In this document: piece after piece, positions 46,332 through 55,122 of the stretch
How positions within the stretch are numbered: position 1 is the first letter of the stretch
Layout: each line of letters opens with the position of its first letter
Source: an uncultured Brachyspira sp.
GTDB taxonomy: Bacteria > Spirochaetota > Brachyspiria > Brachyspirales > Brachyspiraceae
Direction of reading: 5' to 3'
Length of the DNA: 64,000 nucleotides
Assembly (NCBI RefSeq): GCF_944393015.1
Contig: NZ_CALXYQ010000004.1
Coordinates: 1 to 64,000, forward strand
Notes under the pieces: generated by a model
Told to the model about the DNA's origin: nothing
What the model saw: only the letters and a program-made list of their open reading frames with translations
Databases searched by the model: none
Translations under genes and position numbers: made by a program

Positions 46332-47015
46332 ATGAATAAATTAGATTTGGTAATATTCGATATGGACGGTCTGCTGCTTGATACTGAAACTATAAGTTTG
46401 GCTGCTTGGAAAAAATCTTTTAAAAATTATAATGTCAATATAGATGTTAAAAAATTGTTTTTCAGTAAAATATTAGGATCAAATGAAAATGCGATAAAAA
46501 ATACAATAATGGAAATTTCAAATAATAATGAAAAATTATTTTATGATATAATTAAAAGCCAAGTTGATGAATCTTTTAATATAGTTAGAGAAGATGGCAT
46601 CAATATAAAAAAGGGAGCCAATGAATTAATAAAGTTTTTAAATGATAATAATATAAAAAAAGCCATAGCTAGTTCAAGCATAAGAAAAAAAGTTGATTTG
46701 TATTTAGAGAAAACTAACTTGAAAAAAGAATTTGATTATATAGTTTGCGGAGATGAAGCGGAATTTCCTAAGCCTTATCCTCATTTATATAATAATGCCT
46801 GCAGTTATTTTAATGCTGATAAAAATAATGTAATAATATTAGAAGATTCTAAAAACGGACTTTTATCTGCCAAGAATGCCAATATAGAAAAAAGATTTTA
46901 TGTTCCTGATTTGCTTTTATTAACTGAAGAAGATGAAAAAGAATTAGCGTACAAAAAATTTAATGATTTAATAGAAGTAAAAAACTATATAGAAAATAAT
47001 TTTAAATATAATTAA
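46332..47015 (+). CDS. HAD-superfamily hydrolase (beta-phosphoglucomutase/phosphatase type)
   Basis: 227 aa. HAD motif I is VIFDMDGLLLDTE, motif II is AIASSS, motif III Lys is in EFPKPYPHLY, and motif IV is VIILEDSKNGLLSA. The helical cap between I and II places it in subfamily IA, with pseudouridine-5'-phosphatase and beta-phosphoglucomutase-like enzymes. The substrate is unknown. Confidence 0.88.
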   Translation: MNKLDLVIFDMDGLLLDTETISLAAWKKSFKNYNVNIDVKKLFFSKILGSNENAIKNTIMEISNNNEKLFYDIIKSQVDESFNIVREDGINIKKGANELIKFLNDNNIKKAIASSSIRKKVDLYLEKTNLKKEFDYIVCGDEAEFPKPYPHLYNNACSYFNADKNNVIILEDSKNGLLSAKNANIEKRFYVPDLLLLTEEDEKELAYKKFNDLIEVKNYIENNFKYN

Positions 47016-47028
47016 ATTTATTCTCATT

Positions 47029-47342
47029 CCCCACCCTTTAAAGTTTGATGCTGTATCATGAAATTTTAATGCTAATTATATTTAAAGCCTAATTAGAAAT
47101 TATAGCACCCACCCAAGCGTATTTTAAATTTTAAAAATATCACAACGCACGTTTAGCTAAATTAAAAAATATAAATAGATTAATAATACAATATTTATTA
47201 TGTTTTAAAATCTGCTCACCGTGCGGTAAGTGGATTTTAAATATAATTAGAACTTGGGCGGACGTTAACATTTCAAAATAAATAATAAAATAATGCAGAT
47301 TAAAATTTGAAAAATGTACTATAAAACATAGAGGGCGGGAAA
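47029..47342. repeat. Full nested-inverted-repeat intergenic element
   Basis: Mirror order of boxes: CCCCACCCTTTA (47029), AGCACCCACCCAAG (47104), AACGCACG (47144), TCACCGTGCGGTAAG (47216), AACTTGGGCGGACG (47251), GAGGGCGGGA (47331). Same layout as 2754-3078. Confidence 0.86.
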
Positions 47343-47362
47343 TCTAAAATCGTTTTTTATGC

Positions 47363-47785
47363 TTATCTTATCTTTGTTAAAGTGCCTTCATCTAAAGTGT
47401 TATTATTTGCATAAAAAGAAAGATTCATATAACTATTATTAAAAGATAAAGTAAAGTCATATTTATATCCTGATGAAGTAATAGAAACTTTATATACATT
47501 ATCAGAAATTGTTATTATGTTCTCTTTGTATGCCGTATTATAAAAATTGATAGTGCCTCCAGTCATTCTTATAGATATGGCACTTCCGCTGCTTACTATT
47601 ACATTTGCAGTAGCCTGAGATGTGAGATTATTATTTTCTATTATTGTAACAGATCCTTCATAAGTACCATAATATTTTTTATCTATTCCATCATCATCAA
47701 GAGATGTAGAGCCTGTATAAAAATTAAGACAACTGCATATAAAAAATGAAGAAAATATTATTATTATTTTTGATAATCTGTTCAT
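47363..47785 (-). CDS. Small hypothetical lipoprotein
   Basis: 140 aa. Lipobox FFICSC with Cys at about residue 19. The mature part is beta-rich with Ser/Thr and Asn (GTYEGSVTIIENNN, VIVSSGSAISIRMTGGTINF), like small spirochaetal lipoproteins with a calycin-like barrel. Function unknown. It has a good promoter and is divergent from the DIP1984-family gene. Confidence 0.8.
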   Translation of the reverse strand: MNRLSKIIIIFSSFFICSCLNFYTGSTSLDDDGIDKKYYGTYEGSVTIIENNNLTSQATANVIVSSGSAISIRMTGGTINFYNTAYKENIITISDNVYKVSITSSGYKYDFTLSFNNSYMNLSFYANNNTLDEGTLTKIR

Positions 47786-47804
47786 ATTTTGCCCTTATAG
47801 ATAT

Positions 47805-47832
47805 ATAATACTACAAAATTAATTTATGTCAA
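47805..47832 (-). promoter_or_regulatory. Promoter of the small lipoprotein
   Basis: Minus strand TTGACA (47832-47827) and TATTAT (47810-47805), 16-base spacer. Confidence 0.7.
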
Positions 47833-47852
47833 AATAATTATAGGAGATATTT

Positions 47853-48305
47853 ATGAAACTAGGAGAAGCATTATTAAAAAAAGATGAATATATAAAAAAA
47901 ATAGATAATTTAAAGAAAAGAGTTAAAAATAATGTTGCTGTAAAAGAAGATAATGAAAATAATGAAGACCCTAATGATTTGATTAAAGAATATATAGAAA
48001 CTAATAATGAATTGTCCGACTTGATGATGAAGATAAGCAATAAAGAAAATACTACAAGACTAGAAATAGGTATATCAATATCAGAAGCTATTAATATAAG
48101 AGATAAATTAAGCAGAGAAATAGATATTTATAAAAGCATTCTGAAAGAGGTAAACAGTAAAGATTTTAGAACAGCAAAGAATGAAGTAAAAATGAAAGTA
48201 TTAGTCAATGTAAAAGATATACAAAATGAATTTGACAAATTATCAAAAGCATTTAATGATATTGATGTGATGATACAGTCTGCTAATTGGAATACAGATT
48301 TATAA
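47853..48305 (+). CDS. DIP1984 family protein
   Basis: 150 aa. MKLGEALLKKDEYIKKIDNL, the middle NELSDLMMKISNKENTTRLE and ISISEAINIRDKLSREI match the DIP1984 family (small coiled-coil proteins of unknown function). AGGAG precedes the ATG. It ends 3 bases from the convergent DUF819 gene. Confidence 0.82.
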   Translation: MKLGEALLKKDEYIKKIDNLKKRVKNNVAVKEDNENNEDPNDLIKEYIETNNELSDLMMKISNKENTTRLEIGISISEAINIRDKLSREIDIYKSILKEVNSKDFRTAKNEVKMKVLVNVKDIQNEFDKLSKAFNDIDVMIQSANWNTDL

Positions 48306-48308
48306 TTA

Positions 48309-49508
48309 TTAAAGGGCCAATAATAAATTCCCTATAAATATTCCAAAATATGTTCCTATAACATATCCAAGTGTTCCAACAAATATTACAGGCCCTACAA
48401 GATCAATCCACCCTTTTGATATTGCCATAGCTGCTGCTGTAGTAGGTCCTCCTATATTTGCATTAGAAGCTAATATAATCTCTTCTAAATTAAATTTAAA
48501 AATTTTTCCAAATACAAAAGATATAAGCATATTTATAAAAACAACTATAGAACAAAATACTAAAAGCAAAGGAGAATTTTTTATTATTTCAGTTAATGAT
48601 GCTGGAACTCCTATTACGAAAAAAAACAAATAAATTAAAAATGTACCTATCTCCTGTGCCGCTCCAATTTTACTTAATATATTCGGAAATAAAGCAGCAC
48701 AAATTGTAGATATAGTAGTTATAATTAAATATTTATTTCCTAATAAACCATTAATCATATACAATATAAAATTTGTTTTAGGAATCAATGCTGACAGATA
48801 AATAGATAATGAATTGGAAACGGCCACTATAATAAAACCTAATGATATTGATATCGCTATATCTTTTAAAGATATTTCCTTTGGTTTCCAATATTCTGAT
48901 ATAATATTATCAAGTTTCACATTCTCCATTTTATCAATATATGGATGTTTATAATTTCTACGAAAAAATTTTAATGATGGAATTGATATCAGTATAAAAA
49001 AATATAAAGCCATCAAAAGATTATCAGCAACAGTTGCAGATGAAACCATTTTTTCTGATACATTAAAAGCATTTGATAAGGCAGCAAAATTTACAGTACC
49101 GCCTATATAAGTTCCTGTAATCATGGCCGCTATCCCTTCTAATTCATTTATATGATTTTTGAATATAAAAAATGCTATCAAACTTCCAGCAGTTGTAGCA
49201 AAAGACCCTATTAAAAATATAACTAATATTTTTCCGCTTTCCATTAATATTTTTTTTATATCACATTTTATCAGTAATAATGGTATTGCCAAAGGTACAG
49301 CATAATCCCATACTATATCATATACAAGAGAAGATCTTGGTATTATATTTAAATTACTAAGAGTCATAGCACATATTAATGCTATAATAACTCCTGAAAT
49401 GGTTGAAGCCCATTTATGTTTTTGTTCAAGAACTATACTTAAAGTTGCAAATCCAACAACTATTGCCCATAAAGCCCAATAATTATCAGCTGAAATTAAA
49501 CTATTCAT
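48309..49508 (-). CDS. DUF819 family membrane protein
   Basis: 399 aa with about 10-11 membrane helices. SGVIIALICAMTLSNLNIIP, VPLAIPLLLIKCDIKKIL, TGTYIGGTVNFAALSNAF and ASNANIGGPTTAAAMAISKG are the family signatures. The repeated GG(T/P)xN-type re-entrant segments suggest a transporter of the BART-like superfamily. The substrate is not known. Confidence 0.88.
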   Translation of the reverse strand: MNSLISADNYWALWAIVVGFATLSIVLEQKHKWASTISGVIIALICAMTLSNLNIIPRSSLVYDIVWDYAVPLAIPLLLIKCDIKKILMESGKILVIFLIGSFATTAGSLIAFFIFKNHINELEGIAAMITGTYIGGTVNFAALSNAFNVSEKMVSSATVADNLLMALYFFILISIPSLKFFRRNYKHPYIDKMENVKLDNIISEYWKPKEISLKDIAISISLGFIIVAVSNSLSIYLSALIPKTNFILYMINGLLGNKYLIITTISTICAALFPNILSKIGAAQEIGTFLIYLFFFVIGVPASLTEIIKNSPLLLVFCSIVVFINMLISFVFGKIFKFNLEEIILASNANIGGPTTAAAMAISKGWIDLVGPVIFVGTLGYVIGTYFGIFIGNLLLAL

Positions 49509-49622
49509 TACTACCCCTACATAAAAATCAGAGCATCATTTTTAATACTTATTAATTGCTGCATTTATATAACTAATGAATTTATATATTGTTAATGATA
49601 AAAATTAAAAAATAATTGCTAA

Positions 49623-50525
49623 TTATACTTCTATTATATTAATACTATAATCTTCTTGTAATTGACTATACTTTTTTTCAATTTCTTTGGTATTATATAT
49701 ACTACTACTGCAATTTATCATAACATTAATTTTTTTAGTGATATTTTTATCGCTTGAATATACATCGCAAATTTGACATAATGTATTATAAAGACTAAAA
49801 TCTTTTGCCTCACCGCAAACATATATATATTTATAATTTTTTAATTCATAAACCCAAGCCATATCAAAAAATCTAGTTTCAGGAGTAATAACTTCAGGTT
49901 TTACAGCTCCATACATTTCAGTTAAACGTTCAGTACCTTTTATTATTTTATGTATATTTTTTCCTCTTAATCTTTCATAAAATAAGAGTATATTATTAAG
50001 CTGTTTTTCTATAAGCCAACCGTCTGTGCCATGAATACAATGATAAGGCCATATTATAAGATTTCTTGCATTAGCCTTTTCTAACTTTTTTAAATATTGT
50101 ATCTGCTCTTTTTTATATAATGGTATAATTTCATGATTATATATTTTATCCAATGTAACTTCAGTGAAAGGATCAACATCTTCTCCGCTATGCTTCTTCC
50201 ACATATATGGATGAAATATAGAATCATAATAATGAGTATCCATAGTTACATAAATTCTCGATATATCCTCTAAATTTGAATATATAAAATTTATTATTCT
50301 TTTAATATCTTTTAAAGCACCTTTTACAGGCAAAGAACCTTTTTTAGGATCTATAAAATCTCTTTGTGTATCTACTATTAACAATGCTATATTATTATCA
50401 TTATTTTTAAAACTAAATTTTTTTGAATAAATATCAGCAAGATGAAATATATCACTCTGATTGATAGGATTAACTTCCTTTCCTATATATTTTTCATTAA
50501 CAATTTTTTCGTATACATCACTCAT
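49623..50525 (-). CDS. Isochorismatase/nicotinamidase-like protein lacking the catalytic cysteine
   Basis: 300 aa. The cysteine-hydrolase fold is shown by IALLIVDTQRDFI (catalytic Asp), YHCIHGTDGW and IIKGTERLTEMYG (Lys). In the long nicotinamidase-like group the nucleophile lies in GEA-x-x-x-C-V. Here the stretch reads VCGEAKDFSLYNTLCQI, with Ser244 where the Cys is expected. Either the activity has changed or the protein is a pseudoenzyme. It is followed by the arylsulfotransferase gene upstream (31-base gap), so it is probably in the same transcript. Confidence 0.72.
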   Translation of the reverse strand: MSDVYEKIVNEKYIGKEVNPINQSDIFHLADIYSKKFSFKNNDNNIALLIVDTQRDFIDPKKGSLPVKGALKDIKRIINFIYSNLEDISRIYVTMDTHYYDSIFHPYMWKKHSGEDVDPFTEVTLDKIYNHEIIPLYKKEQIQYLKKLEKANARNLIIWPYHCIHGTDGWLIEKQLNNILLFYERLRGKNIHKIIKGTERLTEMYGAVKPEVITPETRFFDMAWVYELKNYKYIYVCGEAKDFSLYNTLCQICDVYSSDKNITKKINVMINCSSSIYNTKEIEKKYSQLQEDYSINIIEV

Positions 50526-50556
50526 ACCGCTAATACTCCTGCAATATAAAAATCGT

Positions 50557-52140
50557 TTAATTTATAAAAGAACTATCCTCACTATATTTATAGTCATCGG
50601 AATAATATAAAGGCATTTTATCTATTCTATAAATACCCCAAGTCTTTACTCCGAACTTCAAATGATAAAAAACTTCTTTTGTTTCTTTATCAACTTCCAT
50701 TATCTGAGCATTATTGCCAAAATCAAGAAGCATATTTCCATTACTTAAAAAATCTATGTCTGATATATAATGAGAATATAATTTATCTTCTGTTTTATAT
50801 TCATAGATTTTTTCAGCTTTCCAAGAACCATGAGAACCAGTGATTTTATATTCTACATATCTTGAGCCATTTGGATTTGTATCTTCATCGCCTTGATTAT
50901 CAAACATACCTATTATATTAGTTGATATCAAAAATAAAGCATGCTGACTTTTAGGGCCGTCAGTATTTCCATCACCTAATACTTTATAAGGATCGAATGA
51001 TTTTAAATCTTTTAAATATCTGCCGTAAGGATTGTATGATTCCATAGTATCTAATGTATCATCAGCCATATACCAAATAACCTCCCATTCACTGTAATCA
51101 ACTGCCATAACTGCTAAACTTCTTACAGATAAATAAAGTATATCATTAGACTCATCATAAACTAAAGAATTACAATGTGCCCAATCCATAGGAAAATCTT
51201 TTTTTCTTCCTATACTGTAATATTTATTATCTTCATCGAATATTAATTTTTTTAAATACTCTTTTTCTGCCTCATCGCCATTTTTATTAACTATCTTTTT
51301 TATCAAATCGCCGACATATAAATCTCTTATCAAATTTCCGCTACTATCAACTTCGCAAATTCTATCTTCAACACCCCATTCAGAATTAGCAAGCATTATA
51401 TAATTACTGTCAGATTTTTTTCTTATAACATCATGATGAACGCCTATATTCAATTTAGTAACATCAAGTTTTGCATTTCCAAGTAAATCGCTAACCCCCA
51501 TAGTATCATATATAACAATATCATTATCTTCATTTATTACTTTTGCTATTTCATTAGTAAGATAGAAGTTAGAATAATTCACATAACGCAAATTACCTTT
51601 TCTGCTTACACCCATTAAAAAAAGTCCTTTCCAGCTTCTATTTATAACAGGACTTGCAAAATATAATTCTGCATTATTATCTTTTAAATTAGTAATAGAA
51701 GCCTCATCATTAATATTGAAAAAATATACATTTTCTTCAGGCTTTAAATCTCTTATTACTCTGTTTGTAGCTGGAATATAAAGTCCGTCTATAGAAAGTT
51801 TATCAACTATTATATTAGTAGATATTTTGTTTGTACCATTAATAATATGAACTGTGTTTGTATTTTCTGAATAAAGCCCATGTATTGCAAAATTAGAGCC
51901 GTAATTTTTAGGATAAGTAAAAAGTATATCTTCATCGCCTAGTCTTCCTTCTGTTATTACAGTAACAGGATAATTATTATTAGTTTCTATCTTGTATAAC
52001 AATGATAAAGGAGTTTGTCCATTAGGATTTAATATAAACTTCCCTACCTTATCATCAGGAAGCGGGATTTCCTTTTTAGAACATGAAAAACATAAAAATA
52101 ATATCATCATTAAAATTATAAATGCTGCAAATCTTTTCAT
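50557..52140 (-). CDS. Aryl-sulfate sulfotransferase family lipoprotein
   Basis: 527 aa. Lipoprotein signal ILFLCFSCSKKE (Cys ~20). The body is a repeated beta-blade pattern. Likely catalytic histidines lie in NIGVHHDVIRK, PMDWAHCNSLVY and ITGSHGSWKA, with SQHALFLI between, matching bacterial PAPS-independent arylsulfotransferases. These move sulfate from one phenolic ester to another. The membrane-anchored location fits a periplasmic role. It is probably cotranscribed with the isochorismatase-like gene. Confidence 0.78.
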   Translation of the reverse strand: MKRFAAFIILMMILFLCFSCSKKEIPLPDDKVGKFILNPNGQTPLSLLYKIETNNNYPVTVITEGRLGDEDILFTYPKNYGSNFAIHGLYSENTNTVHIINGTNKISTNIIVDKLSIDGLYIPATNRVIRDLKPEENVYFFNINDEASITNLKDNNAELYFASPVINRSWKGLFLMGVSRKGNLRYVNYSNFYLTNEIAKVINEDNDIVIYDTMGVSDLLGNAKLDVTKLNIGVHHDVIRKKSDSNYIMLANSEWGVEDRICEVDSSGNLIRDLYVGDLIKKIVNKNGDEAEKEYLKKLIFDEDNKYYSIGRKKDFPMDWAHCNSLVYDESNDILYLSVRSLAVMAVDYSEWEVIWYMADDTLDTMESYNPYGRYLKDLKSFDPYKVLGDGNTDGPKSQHALFLISTNIIGMFDNQGDEDTNPNGSRYVEYKITGSHGSWKAEKIYEYKTEDKLYSHYISDIDFLSNGNMLLDFGNNAQIMEVDKETKEVFYHLKFGVKTWGIYRIDKMPLYYSDDYKYSEDSSFIN

Positions 52141-52330
52141 TTTTAAATACCCTAATTATCATAATTAATGTAAACTTTTTTTATATTCTAAATAATAAAA
52201 TAAGTTTTTGCAATAAAAAATATATAAAAAATATAAATATAATTGAAAATATTAGTTTTTTATATAAAATACAGTCCTTATTTTTTAGAAGTTAATTTTT
52301 TAATAATAGTTCAAAGGAGAAAAAATTAAA

Positions 52331-53569
52331 ATGAAAAAATTAAAATTTCACGATTTTATTTTTCACATAATTTTTATTATGTGCTTTTTTTTAACATTAT
52401 CTAATAATATTCTTTTTGGAGAGAAATTAGATAAAAACAAATTAGATTTAAATTATTATGAAAAATTTAAAGGTCAAAACAAAATATTAAATATATGCAA
52501 CTGGGGTGAATATATAGCTGACGGTTCTGATGATTCTATGGATATAGTAAAAGAATTTGAAGAACTTACAGGAATTAAAGTAAATTATACCACTTTCAAT
52601 TCTAATGAAGAGCTTTATATAAAATTAAAATTAGGAAACACTGATTATGATATCATATTTCCTACAGACTATATGGTTATAAGATTGATTAGAGAAGGAT
52701 TAGTGCAGAAAATGAATATAGATTTACTCCCTGCAAGAACTAATATAGATCCCTTCTTTCTATCATTAGCTTATGATAAAAACGGAGAATACACTATTCC
52801 TTATACTTGGGGAATGAGCGGTATAATATACAATACAAAAAAAGTTGATGTTAAACCGGAAGATGTAAGCTGGTCTTTATTATTCGATGAAAAATATAAA
52901 GATAAAATATTAATGGCTTATGGTCTTAGAGATTCCTTTGCCGCAGCTAAAGGATATTTAGGATACAATGTAAACAGTACAAATGAAACCGAAATAAGAA
53001 ACGCTTATGAGGCTTTGAAAAAACAAAAACCTATTGTACAAGGTTATGTTATGGATGAGATATTCGATAAAATGGAATCAGAATCCGCTTATTTAGGAAT
53101 TACTTATGGAGGAGATGCTTTAAGAACTATAGCAAATAATACCAATCTTAATTTTGCAATTCCTAAAGAGGGAGGAAATGCTTTTGTTGAATGCATAGCC
53201 ATACCCGCAAATGCTAAAAATATAGAAGAAGCTCATATGTTTCTTAATTTCTTATGCGAGCCTCAAGTTGCTTTGGAAAATGCCAATTATATAGAATATG
53301 CCTCTCCTAATATGACAGCTGTTAGTATGATGCCGGACGAAGTAAAAAATGATAGGAGAATATATCCGGATAAAGAAGCTATGGAAAATATGATTCATTA
53401 TGCAGCCAATCCGGATGGAAAAGATAGTTTACTTATGGAAAGCCTTTGGAAAGAAATGCTTACCACTGAAACTGCAAAATCAAATAACAGTATTATTATA
53501 ATATCTGTTATCGCTTTAATATTGATTGCTGTTATAGTTATTAAAAAGACTAGAAAAAAATCTTATTAA
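52331..53569 (+). CDS. PotD-like polyamine-binding protein with C-terminal membrane anchor
   Basis: 412 aa. LNICNWGEYIADGSDDSMDI, EFEELTGIKVNYTTF, YDIIFPTDYMVIRL and IPYTWGMSGIIYNTKKV are PotD/PotF hallmarks. An N-terminal hydrophobic segment (~10-30) and a C-terminal helix (IIIISVIALILIAVIVI) followed by KKTRKKSY would tether it to the membrane, unusual for PotD. No permease or ATPase gene is next to it. AAAGGAG lies upstream. Confidence 0.85.
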   Translation: MKKLKFHDFIFHIIFIMCFFLTLSNNILFGEKLDKNKLDLNYYEKFKGQNKILNICNWGEYIADGSDDSMDIVKEFEELTGIKVNYTTFNSNEELYIKLKLGNTDYDIIFPTDYMVIRLIREGLVQKMNIDLLPARTNIDPFFLSLAYDKNGEYTIPYTWGMSGIIYNTKKVDVKPEDVSWSLLFDEKYKDKILMAYGLRDSFAAAKGYLGYNVNSTNETEIRNAYEALKKQKPIVQGYVMDEIFDKMESESAYLGITYGGDALRTIANNTNLNFAIPKEGGNAFVECIAIPANAKNIEEAHMFLNFLCEPQVALENANYIEYASPNMTAVSMMPDEVKNDRRIYPDKEAMENMIHYAANPDGKDSLLMESLWKEMLTTETAKSNNSIIIISVIALILIAVIVIKKTRKKSY

Positions 53570-53616
53570 TTTAATTTTATTTTTAACTTCTGAAAAATAT
53601 AAATAAAAAAATAATT

Positions 53617-53646
53617 GAGGTAAAGTATGATAATATACTTTGCCTC
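53617..53646 (+). terminator. Hairpin after the potD-like gene
   Basis: GAGGTAAAGTAT / ATACTTTGCCTC, 12 pairs with one wobble. The expected U tract is missing because the MITE-like element starts six bases later. Confidence 0.6.
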
Positions 53647-53652
53647 ATAGTA

Positions 53653-53895
53653 TATACCTAAACAAATATATTTTGTCAATTTTTACTTTTTTGTAAATGT
53701 AATTTTTGTTTATTAACAGTATAAAACATTATTAAGTTTTGTTTGAAATATAAGGTAAAACCAAGATTTGTGTCAAAAATGCAGTCCTTTTGCTTCTTTG
53801 GGTCACCAAAAGAAGTAGGGGTTCGGGGACTAGTCCCCGAAAATAATAACAATATAAAAACTAATTTTGACAAACTTAAAAATTTTTAGTATATA
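53653..53895 (+). mobile_element. MITE-like element, short copy (~243 bp)
   Basis: Left end TATACCTAAAC...TTTTGTCA as at 41660, right end TGACAAACTT...TTTAGTATATA. The centre differs: it holds CTTTTGCTTCTTTGGGTCAC with its partner AAAAGAAG, and a 20-bp perfect palindrome at 53822-53841. It abuts an inverted copy tail-to-tail. Confidence 0.68.
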
Positions 53896-54224
53896 CTGAA
53901 AATTTTTAAGTTTGTCAATTTTTTTAGTCAACTTTTTCCCGCCGCAAAAAGTTGCAAAAAGTGCAAGTATAAAATTATTACTAAATAATACTAAAATTGT
54001 CTTACATGTAAAATAATTTATTACATTTAAGTTCAAATATAGCCTTTCGCGAAGCGTATCCGAGCTTGTCGAGGATATAGCTTCTTTGTAGCAATACCAC
54101 AGGCACTTCCTTCGGTCGCAAAAGAAGTAGGGTATGGCACGACTGTGTGCTTCGCAGCAAAGCCCCAAATATAAAAACAAAAATATAACTTTGCTTTTGA
54201 CAAAATATAATTGTTTAGGTATAT
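53891..54224 (-). mobile_element. MITE-like element, inverted copy (~334 bp)
   Basis: Reading the minus strand: TATACCTAAAC...TTTTGTCA, then GGGGCTTTGCTGCGAAGCAC and GTCGTGCCATACCC, in close agreement with the 41.7 kb copy, then TTTTTGCAACTTTTTGCGGC, ending TTAGTATATA-like. It lies tail-to-tail with the preceding copy. Three overlapping minus-strand ORFs over this region are not convincing. Confidence 0.7.
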
Positions 54225-54286
54225 ATTAACAATTAAAGATTTAATTAAATATTTAAACTTCATAATAAATAAAGGTTTTTAATAAT

Positions 54287-54997
54287 ATGAAAGAATTTTT
54301 TGATGCTGCTAAAAGCGGAGATTTAAACAAATTAAAAGAATGCTTAAATAAAAATATCAATATAAACATATTAGATGATGAAGGATTTACTGCCTTAATG
54401 CTTGCATCTATATTTAATAGACTTAATATTGCTGAAGAATTAATAAAAAATAATGCTGATATTAATTTGCAGACTGATGAAAATTGGACTGCTTTGATAT
54501 TTGCTTCATTTTACGGGCATAGTGAAATTGCTGAAATTCTGCTTAAAAACAATGCTGACTTAAATATAAAAAATAAACAAGGTTTCGATGCATTTCTTAC
54601 TGCAGTATTTTATAAAAGGATTGATATTGTTAAACTATTATTAAAATACAATGCTGATGTTAATACAAAAAATAATGAGGGCTTTACTCCGCTCATTTAT
54701 GCCTGCAATCATGATAATACCGATATATTAAAACTTCTTATAAATCATAATGCAGATATTAACAGCAAAACTAATGATGGTGTTAATGGACTTATGTATG
54801 CATGCTTAATGCTTAAAGAAGATATAGTAAAAGAGCTTCTTGAAAATAATATTAATATTGATGAAGTTGATAATAATGGTGATAATGCATATATTTATTT
54901 GAAAAGCAATGAAAATAATGAAAGCGATAATGAAGACAATGAAGATTTAAAAACTATGAACAGAATAAATGATATGATGAATAATTATAGAAAATAG
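54287..54997 (+). CDS. Ankyrin repeat protein
   Basis: 236 aa with about six ankyrin repeats of the form G-F/W-T-A-L...A...I...LL-x-N-x-A-D-(I/V)-N (e.g. GFTALMLASIFNRLNIAEEL, NWTALIFASFYGHSEIAEIL). The tail is acidic (NENNESDNEDNEDLK). No signal peptide, so it is cytoplasmic and presumably binds another protein. It is monocistronic. Confidence 0.88.
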   Translation: MKEFFDAAKSGDLNKLKECLNKNININILDDEGFTALMLASIFNRLNIAEELIKNNADINLQTDENWTALIFASFYGHSEIAEILLKNNADLNIKNKQGFDAFLTAVFYKRIDIVKLLLKYNADVNTKNNEGFTPLIYACNHDNTDILKLLINHNADINSKTNDGVNGLMYACLMLKEDIVKELLENNINIDEVDNNGDNAYIYLKSNENNESDNEDNEDLKTMNRINDMMNNYRK

Positions 54998-55035
54998 AGT
55001 AAATAAAAATGCTGTTTTCTTATTTAATCTTATCT

Positions 55036-55050
55036 CTCACCCACCCGCCC
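55036..55050. repeat. Fragment resembling a left-arm box
   Basis: CTCACCCACCCGCCC only; no other boxes of the family are recognisable around it. Confidence 0.35.
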
Positions 55051-55122
55051 ATAAATATTAATTTGTAATAATATTTCTTTTGCTATATAATATTAAGAAT
55101 CATAAATAAATTTTAAATAGTT

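Noticed and set aside
53676-54263. Three overlapping minus-strand ORFs (65-116 codons)
   Set aside because: They fall within the MITE-like elements, have Cys/Lys/Tyr-rich random composition and no ribosome sites.
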